Shown: one piece after another, positions 1 through 6,706 of the stretch | Numbering within the stretch: position 1 is the first letter of the stretch | Layout of the letters: the number at the start of each line of letters is the position of its first letter | From: JALHTG01 sp964528315 | Lineage (GTDB): Archaea; Thermoproteota; Bathyarchaeia; 40CM-2-53-6; JALHTG01 | Reading direction: 5' to 3' | Assembly: GCA_964528315.1 (NCBI GenBank) | Contig: CAZGRO010000036.1 | Coordinates: 1 to 13,138 of the forward strand | DNA: 13,138 nt | The notes under the pieces: generated by a model | The model's database searches: none | What the model saw: the letters and a program-made list of their open reading frames with translations, nothing else | What the model was told of the DNA's origin: nothing | Program-made: the position numbers and the translations under genes

Positions 1-1122
1 GAGCAATACCACGGAATGGACATGGACGAGGTTGAGGCATTGACCAAAGCCATGGTCCAAACCGGCACAACAATCGATTTTCAACGGCCTGTTTTCGACA
101 AACATAGCTTGGGAGGCATACCAGGAAACAAAGTCTCCCTTCTCATCGTTCCCATAGTTGCGGCAGCAGGCCTACTCATCCCCAAGACCAGCAGCAGAGC
201 CATCACAAGTCCTTCCGGGACAGCGGACACAATGAGTGCTCTGGCCCCAGTTGAATTCTCCGCGTTGGAGCTCAAGAGGATTGTAACCAAAACAAACGGA
301 GCGATCATTTGGGGAGGAAGTCTCAATCTAGCCCCTGCAGATGACATCTTCATTGGTGTGGAGTACCCGTTGCAGATAGATCCAGAGCCTCAAATGCTGG
401 CAAGCATCATGGCAAAGAAGCTGGCGGTTGGAACGGATTATCTTGTTCTGGATCTTCCGGTGGGGCGCGAGGCTAAGGTGGAGACACCAGAGCAGGCTAG
501 AAGCATATCAAACAAGTTGATTGAGCTAGGCGAACGTCTGGGCGTGAAGGTGAAGTGTGGAGTAACATATGGCGGCCAACCTGTAGGCTACAGCGTTGGT
601 CCAGCTCTGGAAGCCAGAGAAGCGTTGCTGGCTCTAGATGGACGAGGACCGCCGAGTCTAGTTGAGAAATCAACCGCGTTGGCCGGTCTTCTATTCGAGC
701 TTGCAGGGAAGGCCGTCAGAGGAAAAGGCCAGGACATGGCGAAGGAGGTGCTGGCCTCAGGCAAAGCCATGGCAAAGATGCGAGAGATAATCGAGGCACA
801 GGGAGGAAACTCAAAAATAGAGCCTGACGATCTGCCCGTAGGTCAACACAAGGCAGACATTCTAGCTCCTTACGACGGATATATCACTCACGTCTCAAAC
901 AAAGCCATAAGCGCGATCGCGAGAGCTGCAGGAGCGCCAATAGAAAAAGGAGCAGGCCTGATCTTCCATGGAAAAGAAGGACACAAGGTAGACAAGGAAG
1001 AGAAGATACTTGAGATCTACGCGGAAAGAGAATCAAGGCTTGAGGAGGCTTACCAGCTGGCCTTGAAACTGAAACCCATAACGTTGGAAGGTATGCTCCT
1101 GCAAGAAATTCCCGAACTCTAG
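1..1122 (+). CDS. deoA: AMP phosphorylase (thymidine phosphorylase family), 5'-truncated by window edge
   Basis: Phosphorolytic nucleoside-phosphate enzyme. Archaeal members convert AMP (also CMP/UMP) plus phosphate to base plus ribose 1,5-bisphosphate, which R15P isomerase and type III RuBisCO then use. The reading frame is open from base 1, so the first ATG at 16 is not the start. About 374 residues are present, and the family is near 500, so roughly the N-terminal quarter is missing. Visible signatures are the DKHSLGGIPGNK phosphate-binding loop, the SRAITSPSGTADTM segment, WGGSLNLAPADD, and a C-terminal stretch (APYDGYITHV, then AGAPIEKGAGLIFHGKEGHKV) typical of the pyrimidine phosphorylase C-terminal domain. 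The WGG-LNLAPADD block and PKTSSRAIT favour the archaeal AMP phosphorylase branch over bacterial DeoA. The gene appears to stand apart from the next gene (119-base gap). The family call is sure. The AMP-specific subfamily is likely from similarity remembered, not computed; the symbol follows common annotation. Confidence 0.9.
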   Translation, partial: EQYHGMDMDEVEALTKAMVQTGTTIDFQRPVFDKHSLGGIPGNKVSLLIVPIVAAAGLLIPKTSSRAITSPSGTADTMSALAPVEFSALELKRIVTKTNGAIIWGGSLNLAPADDIFIGVEYPLQIDPEPQMLASIMAKKLAVGTDYLVLDLPVGREAKVETPEQARSISNKLIELGERLGVKVKCGVTYGGQPVGYSVGPALEAREALLALDGRGPPSLVEKSTALAGLLFELAGKAVRGKGQDMAKEVLASGKAMAKMREIIEAQGGNSKIEPDDLPVGQHKADILAPYDGYITHVSNKAISAIARAAGAPIEKGAGLIFHGKEGHKVDKEEKILEIYAERESRLEEAYQLALKLKPITLEGMLLQEIPEL

Positions 1123-1195
1123 GTAGACGAAGCGAGGGCGCTGGTAACACAAGAAAACAACGTAACGCTTAGGAAATCAACCACTCGGTAAACGA

Positions 1196-1204
1196 CTATT
1201 AACT
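1196..1204 (+). promoter_or_regulatory. Weak TATA-like element ahead of the flippase-like gene
   Basis: The AT-rich CTATTAACT lies about 40 bases before the TTG start at 1242. An archaeal transcript starting about 25 bases downstream would have a leader of roughly 15-20 bases that includes the GTGAGG element. The match to an archaeal TATA box is poor, so this is only the best candidate in the 119-base gap. I see nothing else in that gap. Confidence 0.25.
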
Positions 1205-1241
1205 AAGGATCAAGTATCCCTGTTCGCTGTGAGGCCACGAC

Positions 1242-2318
1242 TTGGCGAAGAAACAGAAGAAAAGCAGTTTTCGTGTAGCGCGCGCTCTTATCTTTGTAGG
1301 CTCACTTGGCATAGGGATCGCGCTCCTCACAGTCTTCCTTTCCTTCGTGGGATTCAATACGATCATAGAGACGGTTCGAACCGTCGATATGCGGCTTCTC
1401 TTCATAGCGTTTCTTCTTGACATGGCCGGTCTTCTCCTGTACGGGACCTGCTGGCATGTTCTTCTCAGGGCGGCAGGACTGAAGATGAGGTTCCGATCCA
1501 GTGTATCCATCGCTCTGGCAGGCATATTCGCCTGCTACATCACTCCTAGCGGATTCTTCATGGACGCCTCGCGAGTACTGTTGGCCTCAAAGGAATGCGA
1601 TATCCCCATCGGAGATGGAGCTGCAACCGTAATTCTGCACAAAGTTGTGTTCACGCTGGGGTTCGTTTCCTTCGCGCTGGTAGGCACGACAATGTTATTC
1701 TTCAGTCACGGCTTTCCATACCCTCTCGCTATCAACATCGTGGCATTTGCTATCCTGATCATCGCAGGGATCGCTGGTCTTGTACTTCTGGTGGCAAAAT
1801 CGCACAGGCTGGAGCATCGTATCCCCGACATCGCTGACAGGGGAAGGAGGCTTCTGCGCAGAGCGGTTGGGAAGTACTACCCTCTCGTTGCCTCATCACT
1901 GGGTAGTAGTGCGCGCGACTTCAAGAGGACCTTCATGAAACTATTCAGGCATCCTGGAGCCATGCTGGCGTCCTACGCAGTGGCTCTGGGATACTGGACC
2001 ACATCAGTTCTGATCTTCTACGTGGTTTTCGTGGCGTTAGGGTACAACGTTTCAGTCTGGGTAATAATGCTCACGATCTCGATTGGGGATTTTGTGCAGA
2101 TGACTCCAATCGCGATCCCGGGAATGCTCGGAATCCTTGAAGTGGTCACAACAACAGTTCTTGTCATGTTCGGAGTTCCATTGAATGTTGCGGCCTCTGC
2201 TACCGTGCTCGCGCGAGTGGCAACATTCTGGTTTGACCTGCCCATAACGGGAGCTGCAGCATCATACTACGGAGCGAAATACGTAGCCAGCCTGGCATCA
2301 GGCCTTTCAAAGGTCTAG
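1242..2318 (+). CDS. Flippase-like / lysylphosphatidylglycerol synthase TM-domain family membrane protein (UPF0104 type)
   Basis: Multi-pass integral membrane protein of 358 residues with about seven to eight hydrophobic helices (roughly 14-36, 50-74, 84-103, 127-150, 159-184, 240-265, 270-295, 318-340) and a basic cytoplasmic loop around 186-238. The family signature is visible twice. One copy is ITPSGFFMDASRVLLASKE near residue 98, and the other is the C-terminal TPIAIPGMLGILEVV plus VLARVATFWFDLPITG block, matching the P-x-G-x-G-x-x-E and LxR-x-x-x-W patterns of the family. It has no soluble aminoacyl-transfer domain, so it is not an MprF synthase. Homologues are thought to move lipids or lipid-linked glycans, but the substrate is unknown here. 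The start is TTG at 1242, the only sensible in-frame choice before the first helix, with a GTGAGG element at 1229-1234 as possible ribosome binding site. Family confident, role inferred. Confidence 0.85.
   Translation: MAKKQKKSSFRVARALIFVGSLGIGIALLTVFLSFVGFNTIIETVRTVDMRLLFIAFLLDMAGLLLYGTCWHVLLRAAGLKMRFRSSVSIALAGIFACYITPSGFFMDASRVLLASKECDIPIGDGAATVILHKVVFTLGFVSFALVGTTMLFFSHGFPYPLAINIVAFAILIIAGIAGLVLLVAKSHRLEHRIPDIADRGRRLLRRAVGKYYPLVASSLGSSARDFKRTFMKLFRHPGAMLASYAVALGYWTTSVLIFYVVFVALGYNVSVWVIMLTISIGDFVQMTPIAIPGMLGILEVVTTTVLVMFGVPLNVAASATVLARVATFWFDLPITGAAASYYGAKYVASLASGLSKV
2300..2316 (+). other. Short hairpin at the 3' end of the flippase-like gene
   Basis: The last codons contain AGGCCTT-TCA-AAGGTCT, which can fold into a seven-pair stem (one G-U) with a three-base loop ending at the first base of the stop codon. 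AT-rich DNA follows. It could mark the transcript 3' end, but archaeal termination depends mainly on T-tracts, and there is none directly after it. It may be chance. Confidence 0.2.
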
Positions 2319-2378
2319 GATTAATTCAATCTCAGACGGAGATTACCGTCCGACGGACGAACATGGTCTGAATGGAAC

Positions 2379-2618
2379 ATGCCTCAAACAGTGAAGCAGA
2401 TCTCGAGAGCCTGTCCGATCTGCAGTCTTCCCACGTTCTCCCCAAGTGAATACTGCGAAATGCACACAATCGCGAAATCAAATCTGGATTCAGCTTATTT
2501 GAAATGGCGGACGGCATTTGACAGCATTCCGACGAAGGAATTCCTTGAAAGAATTTCCAATCTCCCGGAGGCCGGGGACAAGGTGAAAGAAGTAGCGAGG
2601 TACCTACTCAAGAAGTAG
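2379..2618 (+). CDS. Small CxxC-x10-CxxH zinc-binding protein, operonic with topoisomerase I
   Basis: A 79-residue protein I cannot name. Residues 12-29 hold C12-P-I-C15, then C26-E-M-H29, a four-ligand pattern typical of a small zinc ribbon or knuckle. The remaining ~50 residues are predicted helical (YLKWRTAFDS, TKEFLERISN, GDKVKEVARYLL) and end in two lysines. There is no signal peptide or membrane helix, so it is cytoplasmic. ATG at 2379 is preferred because it gives a short lead-in to the metal site; no strong Shine-Dalgarno is seen. It ends 6 bases before the GTG of topoisomerase I, so the two are almost certainly co-transcribed and perhaps translationally coupled. A nucleic-acid or protein-binding accessory role is inference from context. 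That it is a real gene is supported by the intact motif and the tight packing. Confidence 0.75.
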   Translation: MPQTVKQISRACPICSLPTFSPSEYCEMHTIAKSNLDSAYLKWRTAFDSIPTKEFLERISNLPEAGDKVKEVARYLLKK

Positions 2619-2624
2619 ATCAAT

Positions 2625-4739
2625 GTGACAACAACTCTGCTAATATGTGAAAAACCTGATGCAGCGAGACGCGTGGCCGAATCCCTCTGCGATGGAGGAA
2701 AACTTGTCAAGCATGAGAAGAGAGGAATTTCCTACTACGAGATCATCAATCCTCAAGACAGGATCCTGGTCTGCGCGGCCATAGGTCACTTGTATTCAGT
2801 GGACAGAAAGGAAGGCTCGACTAGGAAGGATTTTCCGATCTGGGACCTAACATGGAAACCTAGGTATCTGCTCGGGAAGAATCAGGAGCATGTGCGATTT
2901 TGGATAGAGCAGATTGGGCAAGTATCCCGAGAAGCCGAGCGATTCGTGAATGCGTGTGACTACGATATTGAGGGTTCGGTGATCGGAGCGACAATTCTCA
3001 AGTATGCATGCAATCATGCCGATCGAAAAGCCAAGAGAATGAAATTCAGCACCCTGACAAAGAAAGAACTCCAGGAAGCATACACCAATCTCACTGACAG
3101 ACTTGACTTTTCTCTGGTTAACTCTGGAATGTGTCGTCACGAGGTGGACTGGATATATGGAGTGAACCTCTCACGCCTGCTCACAGAATCAGCCCATGAG
3201 CATGGAGGAATCTACTCCACGCTCAGCACTGGTCGAGTCCAAGGCCCAACCCTGAGATTCGTCGTCGAGCGGGAGCGAGAGATCAGCTGTTTTGTTCCTC
3301 TCCCGTACTGGACAATTGACACTACAGTTGAGGTGCACGATGCCCATCTTCCCGCGCAATATGCAAAGGAGAAGATGGACAGGAGAAGCGAGGCTGACAA
3401 GGTCGTTCAGGAATGTTCTGGGGGAGCAGGGGCGATTGGGGAGCTTGAAAGCCAAGAGTCGAAGATTCCTCCTCCCGCACCCTTTGATCTATCCACGCTT
3501 CAACGAGAAGCCTACCGACACTTCGGAATGAGGCCAAGCCACACCCTCGCAACAGGGGAGCGTCTGTACCTGGAAGCTTTGATCAGCTACCCGCGAACCT
3601 CAAGTCAAAAACTTCCCCCAAGCATAGAGTACAGAAAGATCCTGCAAGGCCTGTCCGAGCAGCAGGAATATCGAGACAAGGCCAGAAGCATTCTTGGGTT
3701 TACGAAGCTTAGACCTCACGAAGGCAAGAAGGAAGATCCGGCCCATCCTGCAATCTATCCGACGGGAAACGTTCCTAGCAGATCGCTTGAGCCTGTGGAA
3801 CGGAAGATCTACGACCTGATTGCGCGCAGATTCATGGCCGCTTTCGGAGACTTGGCTGTTAGACAGAGTGTGAAGGCCACGGTGTCAATCTCAGGACACA
3901 TTTTCTATCTGAGGGGCATAAGGACCCTCGCAGAGGGCTGGATGGATCTGTATGCACCATATGCGCGAATAGAGGACGTCCTTCTCCCAAAGCTGAATGT
4001 TGGAGATGCGGTGAAGATGGTCGATATCAGAAGCATGGACAGGTTCACTCAGCCTCCACCACGATTCAATCCAAGTAGCCTCCTAGGACGCATGGAGGAT
4101 CACAACATCGGGACCAAGGCAACCAGAGCAGAGATAGTCGAGACGCTGTACAAGCGAGGCTACATGACCGGTGAGAGAATCAAAGCCACCCCCTTAGCCT
4201 TTAGCGTGATCGGAGCCCTCAGACAATACTGCCGGAAAGTGATCGATGTTGATCTGACCCGGGAGCTGGAGGAGATGATGCAGGAAATTGAACACGGAAG
4301 GAACAGAAGGGAACTCGTACTGGTCCAGGCGATCGATCATCTGCGATCTGCCGTGGCCGAGCTGAGAGCAAAATCCCGTCAGATCGGAGAAGAACTTGGA
4401 GAAATCATCAGGCAGAACACACAGGAACAAGTCACCTTGATCTCTCAATGTCCCAAATGCAGTTCCAAGTTGAGTGTAGTCAGAAACAAGAAAACCGGAA
4501 AACGCTTCATCGGATGTGCCGGGAGATGGGAGAAGAATTGCACTTTCTCTCTTCCGCTGCCACAACTCGGCAAACTTACACTACTCAAGAGGTTCTGCCC
4601 GAAATGCGGTTTCCAGCTTGTACAAACCAAAAGCAGAGGACATAGACCTATGACCTCCTGCTCAAAATGCTTCTCTGGAGAGAGGCCCTCAAGTTCAAAG
4701 CCCACTGCCCAATCCTCGAAAATGAGTGAAAGCGACTGA
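2625..4739 (+). CDS. topA: DNA topoisomerase I, archaeal type IA
   Basis: Type IA topoisomerase (704 residues) that relaxes negatively supercoiled DNA by cutting one strand through a 5'-phosphotyrosine link. The Toprim domain is at the N terminus: E9 in ICEKPDAARR, and the acidic triad D112-Y-D114-I-E116-G, which binds Mg2+. The active-site tyrosine is Y322 in LISYPRTSSQ. Other family blocks are STGRVQGPTLRFV (about 201-213), DPAHPAIYPTG (371-381) and GTKATRAEIV (496-505). The C terminus carries two zinc ribbons, C609/C612/C631/C639 and C658/C661/C679/C682, followed by a Ser/Lys-rich tail. All catalytic residues are present and the length is normal, so it should be active. The start is GTG at 2625; the overlapping ATG at 2623 is out of frame. 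It follows the small zinc protein by 6 bases. Reverse gyrase is excluded because there is no helicase domain. Confidence 0.95.
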   Translation: MTTTLLICEKPDAARRVAESLCDGGKLVKHEKRGISYYEIINPQDRILVCAAIGHLYSVDRKEGSTRKDFPIWDLTWKPRYLLGKNQEHVRFWIEQIGQVSREAERFVNACDYDIEGSVIGATILKYACNHADRKAKRMKFSTLTKKELQEAYTNLTDRLDFSLVNSGMCRHEVDWIYGVNLSRLLTESAHEHGGIYSTLSTGRVQGPTLRFVVEREREISCFVPLPYWTIDTTVEVHDAHLPAQYAKEKMDRRSEADKVVQECSGGAGAIGELESQESKIPPPAPFDLSTLQREAYRHFGMRPSHTLATGERLYLEALISYPRTSSQKLPPSIEYRKILQGLSEQQEYRDKARSILGFTKLRPHEGKKEDPAHPAIYPTGNVPSRSLEPVERKIYDLIARRFMAAFGDLAVRQSVKATVSISGHIFYLRGIRTLAEGWMDLYAPYARIEDVLLPKLNVGDAVKMVDIRSMDRFTQPPPRFNPSSLLGRMEDHNIGTKATRAEIVETLYKRGYMTGERIKATPLAFSVIGALRQYCRKVIDVDLTRELEEMMQEIEHGRNRRELVLVQAIDHLRSAVAELRAKSRQIGEELGEIIRQNTQEQVTLISQCPKCSSKLSVVRNKKTGKRFIGCAGRWEKNCTFSLPLPQLGKLTLLKRFCPKCGFQLVQTKSRGHRPMTSCSKCFSGERPSSSKPTAQSSKMSESD

Positions 4740-4806
4740 TCTGGCTCACGTGTGGTACGTTTCGTTGATTTTCAATGCTTCTATGACGGGAAGCGGTACC
4801 AGAAGA

Positions 4807-4814
4807 CTTATTTT
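4807..4814 (+). promoter_or_regulatory. TATA-like box of the glycosyltransferase gene
   Basis: CTTATTTT is preceded by purine-rich AGAAGA (4801-4806), which resembles a BRE-TATA pair. A start of transcription about 25 bases on, near 4836, would lie between the TTG at 4829 and the ATG at 4859, so it favours the ATG. The rest of the 119-base gap after topoisomerase I holds T-runs (about 4758-4775) that could end the topA transcript, and nothing else I recognise. Confidence 0.4.
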
Positions 4815-4858
4815 CGGTAACATAGTCGTTGCAAGGTAACTGGCAGAGTGTCAGACGC

Positions 4859-6193
4859 ATGATCGCCCTCTGGACACAGTTCTCACTGATTCAACAGGTC
4901 ATGCTCATCCTGACGACTGCACTCACAGTCCTTGTAGGGATCTATGCGGTCAACTGGTGCATCATCTCAATAATGTCGATCCGACACAAAATGAAGCTTC
5001 CGTCTCCCCCGAATCTGACCAACTGGCCGAAGGTTTCAATTCATCTCCCGGTCTACAACGAGAGATGCGTTGTCTCAAGGTTGCTAGAGTCATGTCTCAA
5101 ACTTGACTACCCACGTGATCAACTTGAGATCATCGTCGTAGATGATTCAACAGATGACACTACGAACATCATAAACAACTACACAGGAAGATTTCCTGAT
5201 CTGATTAAAGTGATCCGCCGAGAATCCCGAATAGGATTCAAGGCAGGAGCGTTGCAGGAAGCGCTCAGCAGAAGCCAAGGAGAATTCATAGCAATATTCG
5301 ACGCTGATTATGTTCCACCTAATGACTTCCTGAAGCGCATGATTCCATATCTGTATGTGAGCGACAAGATCGCGTTCGCGCAGGCCAGGTCCGGCAATCT
5401 TAACTCCCATTCCACATGGGTGACGAAAGCAGTTTCACTAGCAATCGACAGTTTCTTCTTGGTTGAGCAAAGGGCACGATTCGCAGGAAATCTTCTCCCT
5501 CACTTCCTAGGGACTAGCGGGATTTTTAGAAGGAGCGCGATCGAGGCTGTGGGAGGTTGGTCCTCTGATACGCTGGTTGAGGATTTGGACCTGTCGATCA
5601 GGCTCCAACTTGCAGGCTGGAATCACATCTATGTGCCTAACGTGGTCTGCTCAGGAGAGGTGCCACCCACGCTTTCTGTGTTTGTGAGACAGCAGATGCG
5701 GTGGTCAAAAGGCTTCAGCGAATGCCTGCGGAAGTATTGGAAGACAATTCTACATCACAAAGGGTTGACCCTCTTCCAGAAGGTCGAATCCCTCTTTCAG
5801 CTTGCTTGTTACTTTGTTTTCGTCCTCGGTGTCGTCGGTTTCTTCTTAACAATTCCTTACTACCTAGTCTTTCCTTGGTCCTTTCTGCTCTACGACTATT
5901 GGAAGTGCAGTGTCGCCCCTATAGCGATAATAGCCTCGGTCCCGATCTATGCAGCTCCAGTCTTGTTCTATGGATTGGCAATAGCCGAGCTGCGAAAGAT
6001 GGAGAAGATCAGCTTTCGCCGGATATGCCACCTAGGATATCTGGGCATTATTGGATACATTGTCTCTTGGGCGGGCGCGCTTGCAGTGATCGAGGGCCTG
6101 ATAGGAAAGAGATCTGCGTTCAGAAGAACCCCGAAGTTTGGGCTGGTCGACAGGTACTCTGGCGTCAAGGTGGAAAACCCGGCGCACAGCTAG
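4859..6193 (+). CDS. Membrane family 2 glycosyltransferase, processive cellulose/hyaluronan-synthase-like type
   Basis: Transfers sugar from an activated nucleotide donor at the inner face of the membrane and probably extrudes or elongates a glycan. From ATG 4859 it has 444 residues. One N-terminal helix spans about 11-41. The GT-A catalytic domain follows: IHLPVYNE at about 61-68, VVDDSTDDT with D95/D96 for the nucleotide, FDADY with D148/D150 for the metal, TSGIFRRSA at about 219-227, E241-D242 as the likely catalytic acid/base region, and Q278-x-x-R281-W282. The QxxRW motif marks processive family 2 enzymes. About four C-terminal helices follow (near 310-335, 350-372, 390-415). An in-frame TTG at 4829 would add ten residues, but it lies upstream of the expected transcription start. 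Sugar and product cannot be told from sequence. The flippase-like gene upstream is a possible but unproven partner in envelope glycan work. Confidence 0.9.
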   Translation: MIALWTQFSLIQQVMLILTTALTVLVGIYAVNWCIISIMSIRHKMKLPSPPNLTNWPKVSIHLPVYNERCVVSRLLESCLKLDYPRDQLEIIVVDDSTDDTTNIINNYTGRFPDLIKVIRRESRIGFKAGALQEALSRSQGEFIAIFDADYVPPNDFLKRMIPYLYVSDKIAFAQARSGNLNSHSTWVTKAVSLAIDSFFLVEQRARFAGNLLPHFLGTSGIFRRSAIEAVGGWSSDTLVEDLDLSIRLQLAGWNHIYVPNVVCSGEVPPTLSVFVRQQMRWSKGFSECLRKYWKTILHHKGLTLFQKVESLFQLACYFVFVLGVVGFFLTIPYYLVFPWSFLLYDYWKCSVAPIAIIASVPIYAAPVLFYGLAIAELRKMEKISFRRICHLGYLGIIGYIVSWAGALAVIEGLIGKRSAFRRTPKFGLVDRYSGVKVENPAHS

Positions 6194-6251
6194 TTGCCAA
6201 CAGGTTTCCGTTGTCTTCCGATCTTCTCGCTCAACCTCTGTCTGCGAGGAG

Positions 6252-6629
6252 TCACCTGAATTCGCGACGTTTGTCCGCAAGAAAGAGCAGGGAAAGGACT
6301 GCAAAGACTGCGATGATCAGGTAGGACAAGTTCGCGATCAACACATACCAATTCGGGTTGAACCCACCGAGTTTTGTCGAGAAGTTCAAGGCGGACAGCT
6401 CTATAGCAATGATCGGTGGCAGCGATATGGCCGAAAGCCATAGAGACCATCGCTTCAACGTGAAAACGCCCACTGCACACACGGCTGCAAGTCCGGCTTG
6501 AACATAGAGCGGTAGGCAATATGGATCAAATCTGAAAGCCACAGCAAGGGAATAGGCTGCGACTGCAATGAAATACACTGATACAAACCAGGATGCGAAT
6601 GGGCGCATTGTCTTAGGTGTTTGCGTCAC
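6252..6629 (-). CDS. Small four-helix membrane protein, unknown function
   Basis: A 125-residue hydrophobic protein with four predicted helices (about 11-32, 37-59, 62-82 and 93-117) and a basic C-terminal tail (DKRREFR) expected on the cytoplasmic side. I recognise no catalytic motif and cannot assign a family; it resembles the anonymous small membrane proteins common in archaeal genomes. GTG at 6629 is one possible start. ATG at 6608 would remove seven residues and keep all helices; the GTG choice puts a TATA-like box at the same distance as in the thioredoxin-like gene. It is transcribed away from the ureohydrolase gene and converges on the glycosyltransferase, with a 58-base pyrimidine-rich gap that may serve termination. 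Codon use and packing look normal, so I take it as real. Confidence 0.7.
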   Translation of the reverse strand: MTQTPKTMRPFASWFVSVYFIAVAAYSLAVAFRFDPYCLPLYVQAGLAAVCAVGVFTLKRWSLWLSAISLPPIIAIELSALNFSTKLGGFNPNWYVLIANLSYLIIAVFAVLSLLFLADKRREFR

Positions 6630-6673
6630 GGCAGTTCCGCCACTTTTCCGCTATTTGACCAGTGGACACAACA

Positions 6674-6684
6674 TAAATGTATTG
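6674..6684. promoter_or_regulatory. Shared TATA-like box between divergent membrane-protein and ureohydrolase genes
   Basis: ATAAATGTATT sits in the divergent gap. Extended one step left, ACAT-AA-ATGT is almost palindromic, so it could bind TBP in either direction. On the plus strand it lies about 30 bases before the ATG at 6707, implying a leaderless or very short-leader ureohydrolase transcript. On the minus strand it reads AATACATTTAT and lies 45 bases before the GTG at 6629. The identical 11 bases recur upstream of the thioredoxin-like gene. Confidence 0.45.
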
Positions 6685-6706
6685 CTGGCTCAGAATCAAG
6701 GATAGG

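Noticed and set aside
16..18. ATG at 16 as start of the AMP phosphorylase
   Set aside because: The frame is open to base 1 with family-like residues (EQYHG) before it, and a quarter of the protein would be missing.
1370..1385. tRNA T-arm (GGTTCGAACC core)
   Set aside because: The loop is six rather than seven bases, no acceptor, D or anticodon arm can be drawn around it, and it lies in a well-supported coding frame.
1199..1525. 108-codon minus-strand open frame over the flippase-like gene start
   Set aside because: Arg/Ser-rich translation with no motif, antisense to a well-supported membrane protein.
2335..2357. GACGG...CCGTC hairpin with a repeated GACGGA ahead of the small zinc protein
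   Set aside because: A five-pair stem in 60 bases of leader is expected by chance often enough; there is no riboswitch-like conservation I can recognise.
4740..4858. tRNA or small RNA gene between topA and the glycosyltransferase
   Set aside because: No cloverleaf or conserved T-loop is present; only a 5-base inverted repeat (GCTTC/GAAGC), T-runs and a TATA-like box.
5701..6324. 207-codon plus-strand open frame overlapping the glycosyltransferase
   Set aside because: It is an alternative frame of the C-terminal half of a clear family 2 enzyme, with low-complexity Leu/Ser/Arg content and no domain.
6677..6706. Ten-residue longer ureohydrolase start at ATG 6677
   Set aside because: This ATG lies inside the probable TATA box; the ATG at 6707 has a purine-rich lead and gives the normal family N terminus.
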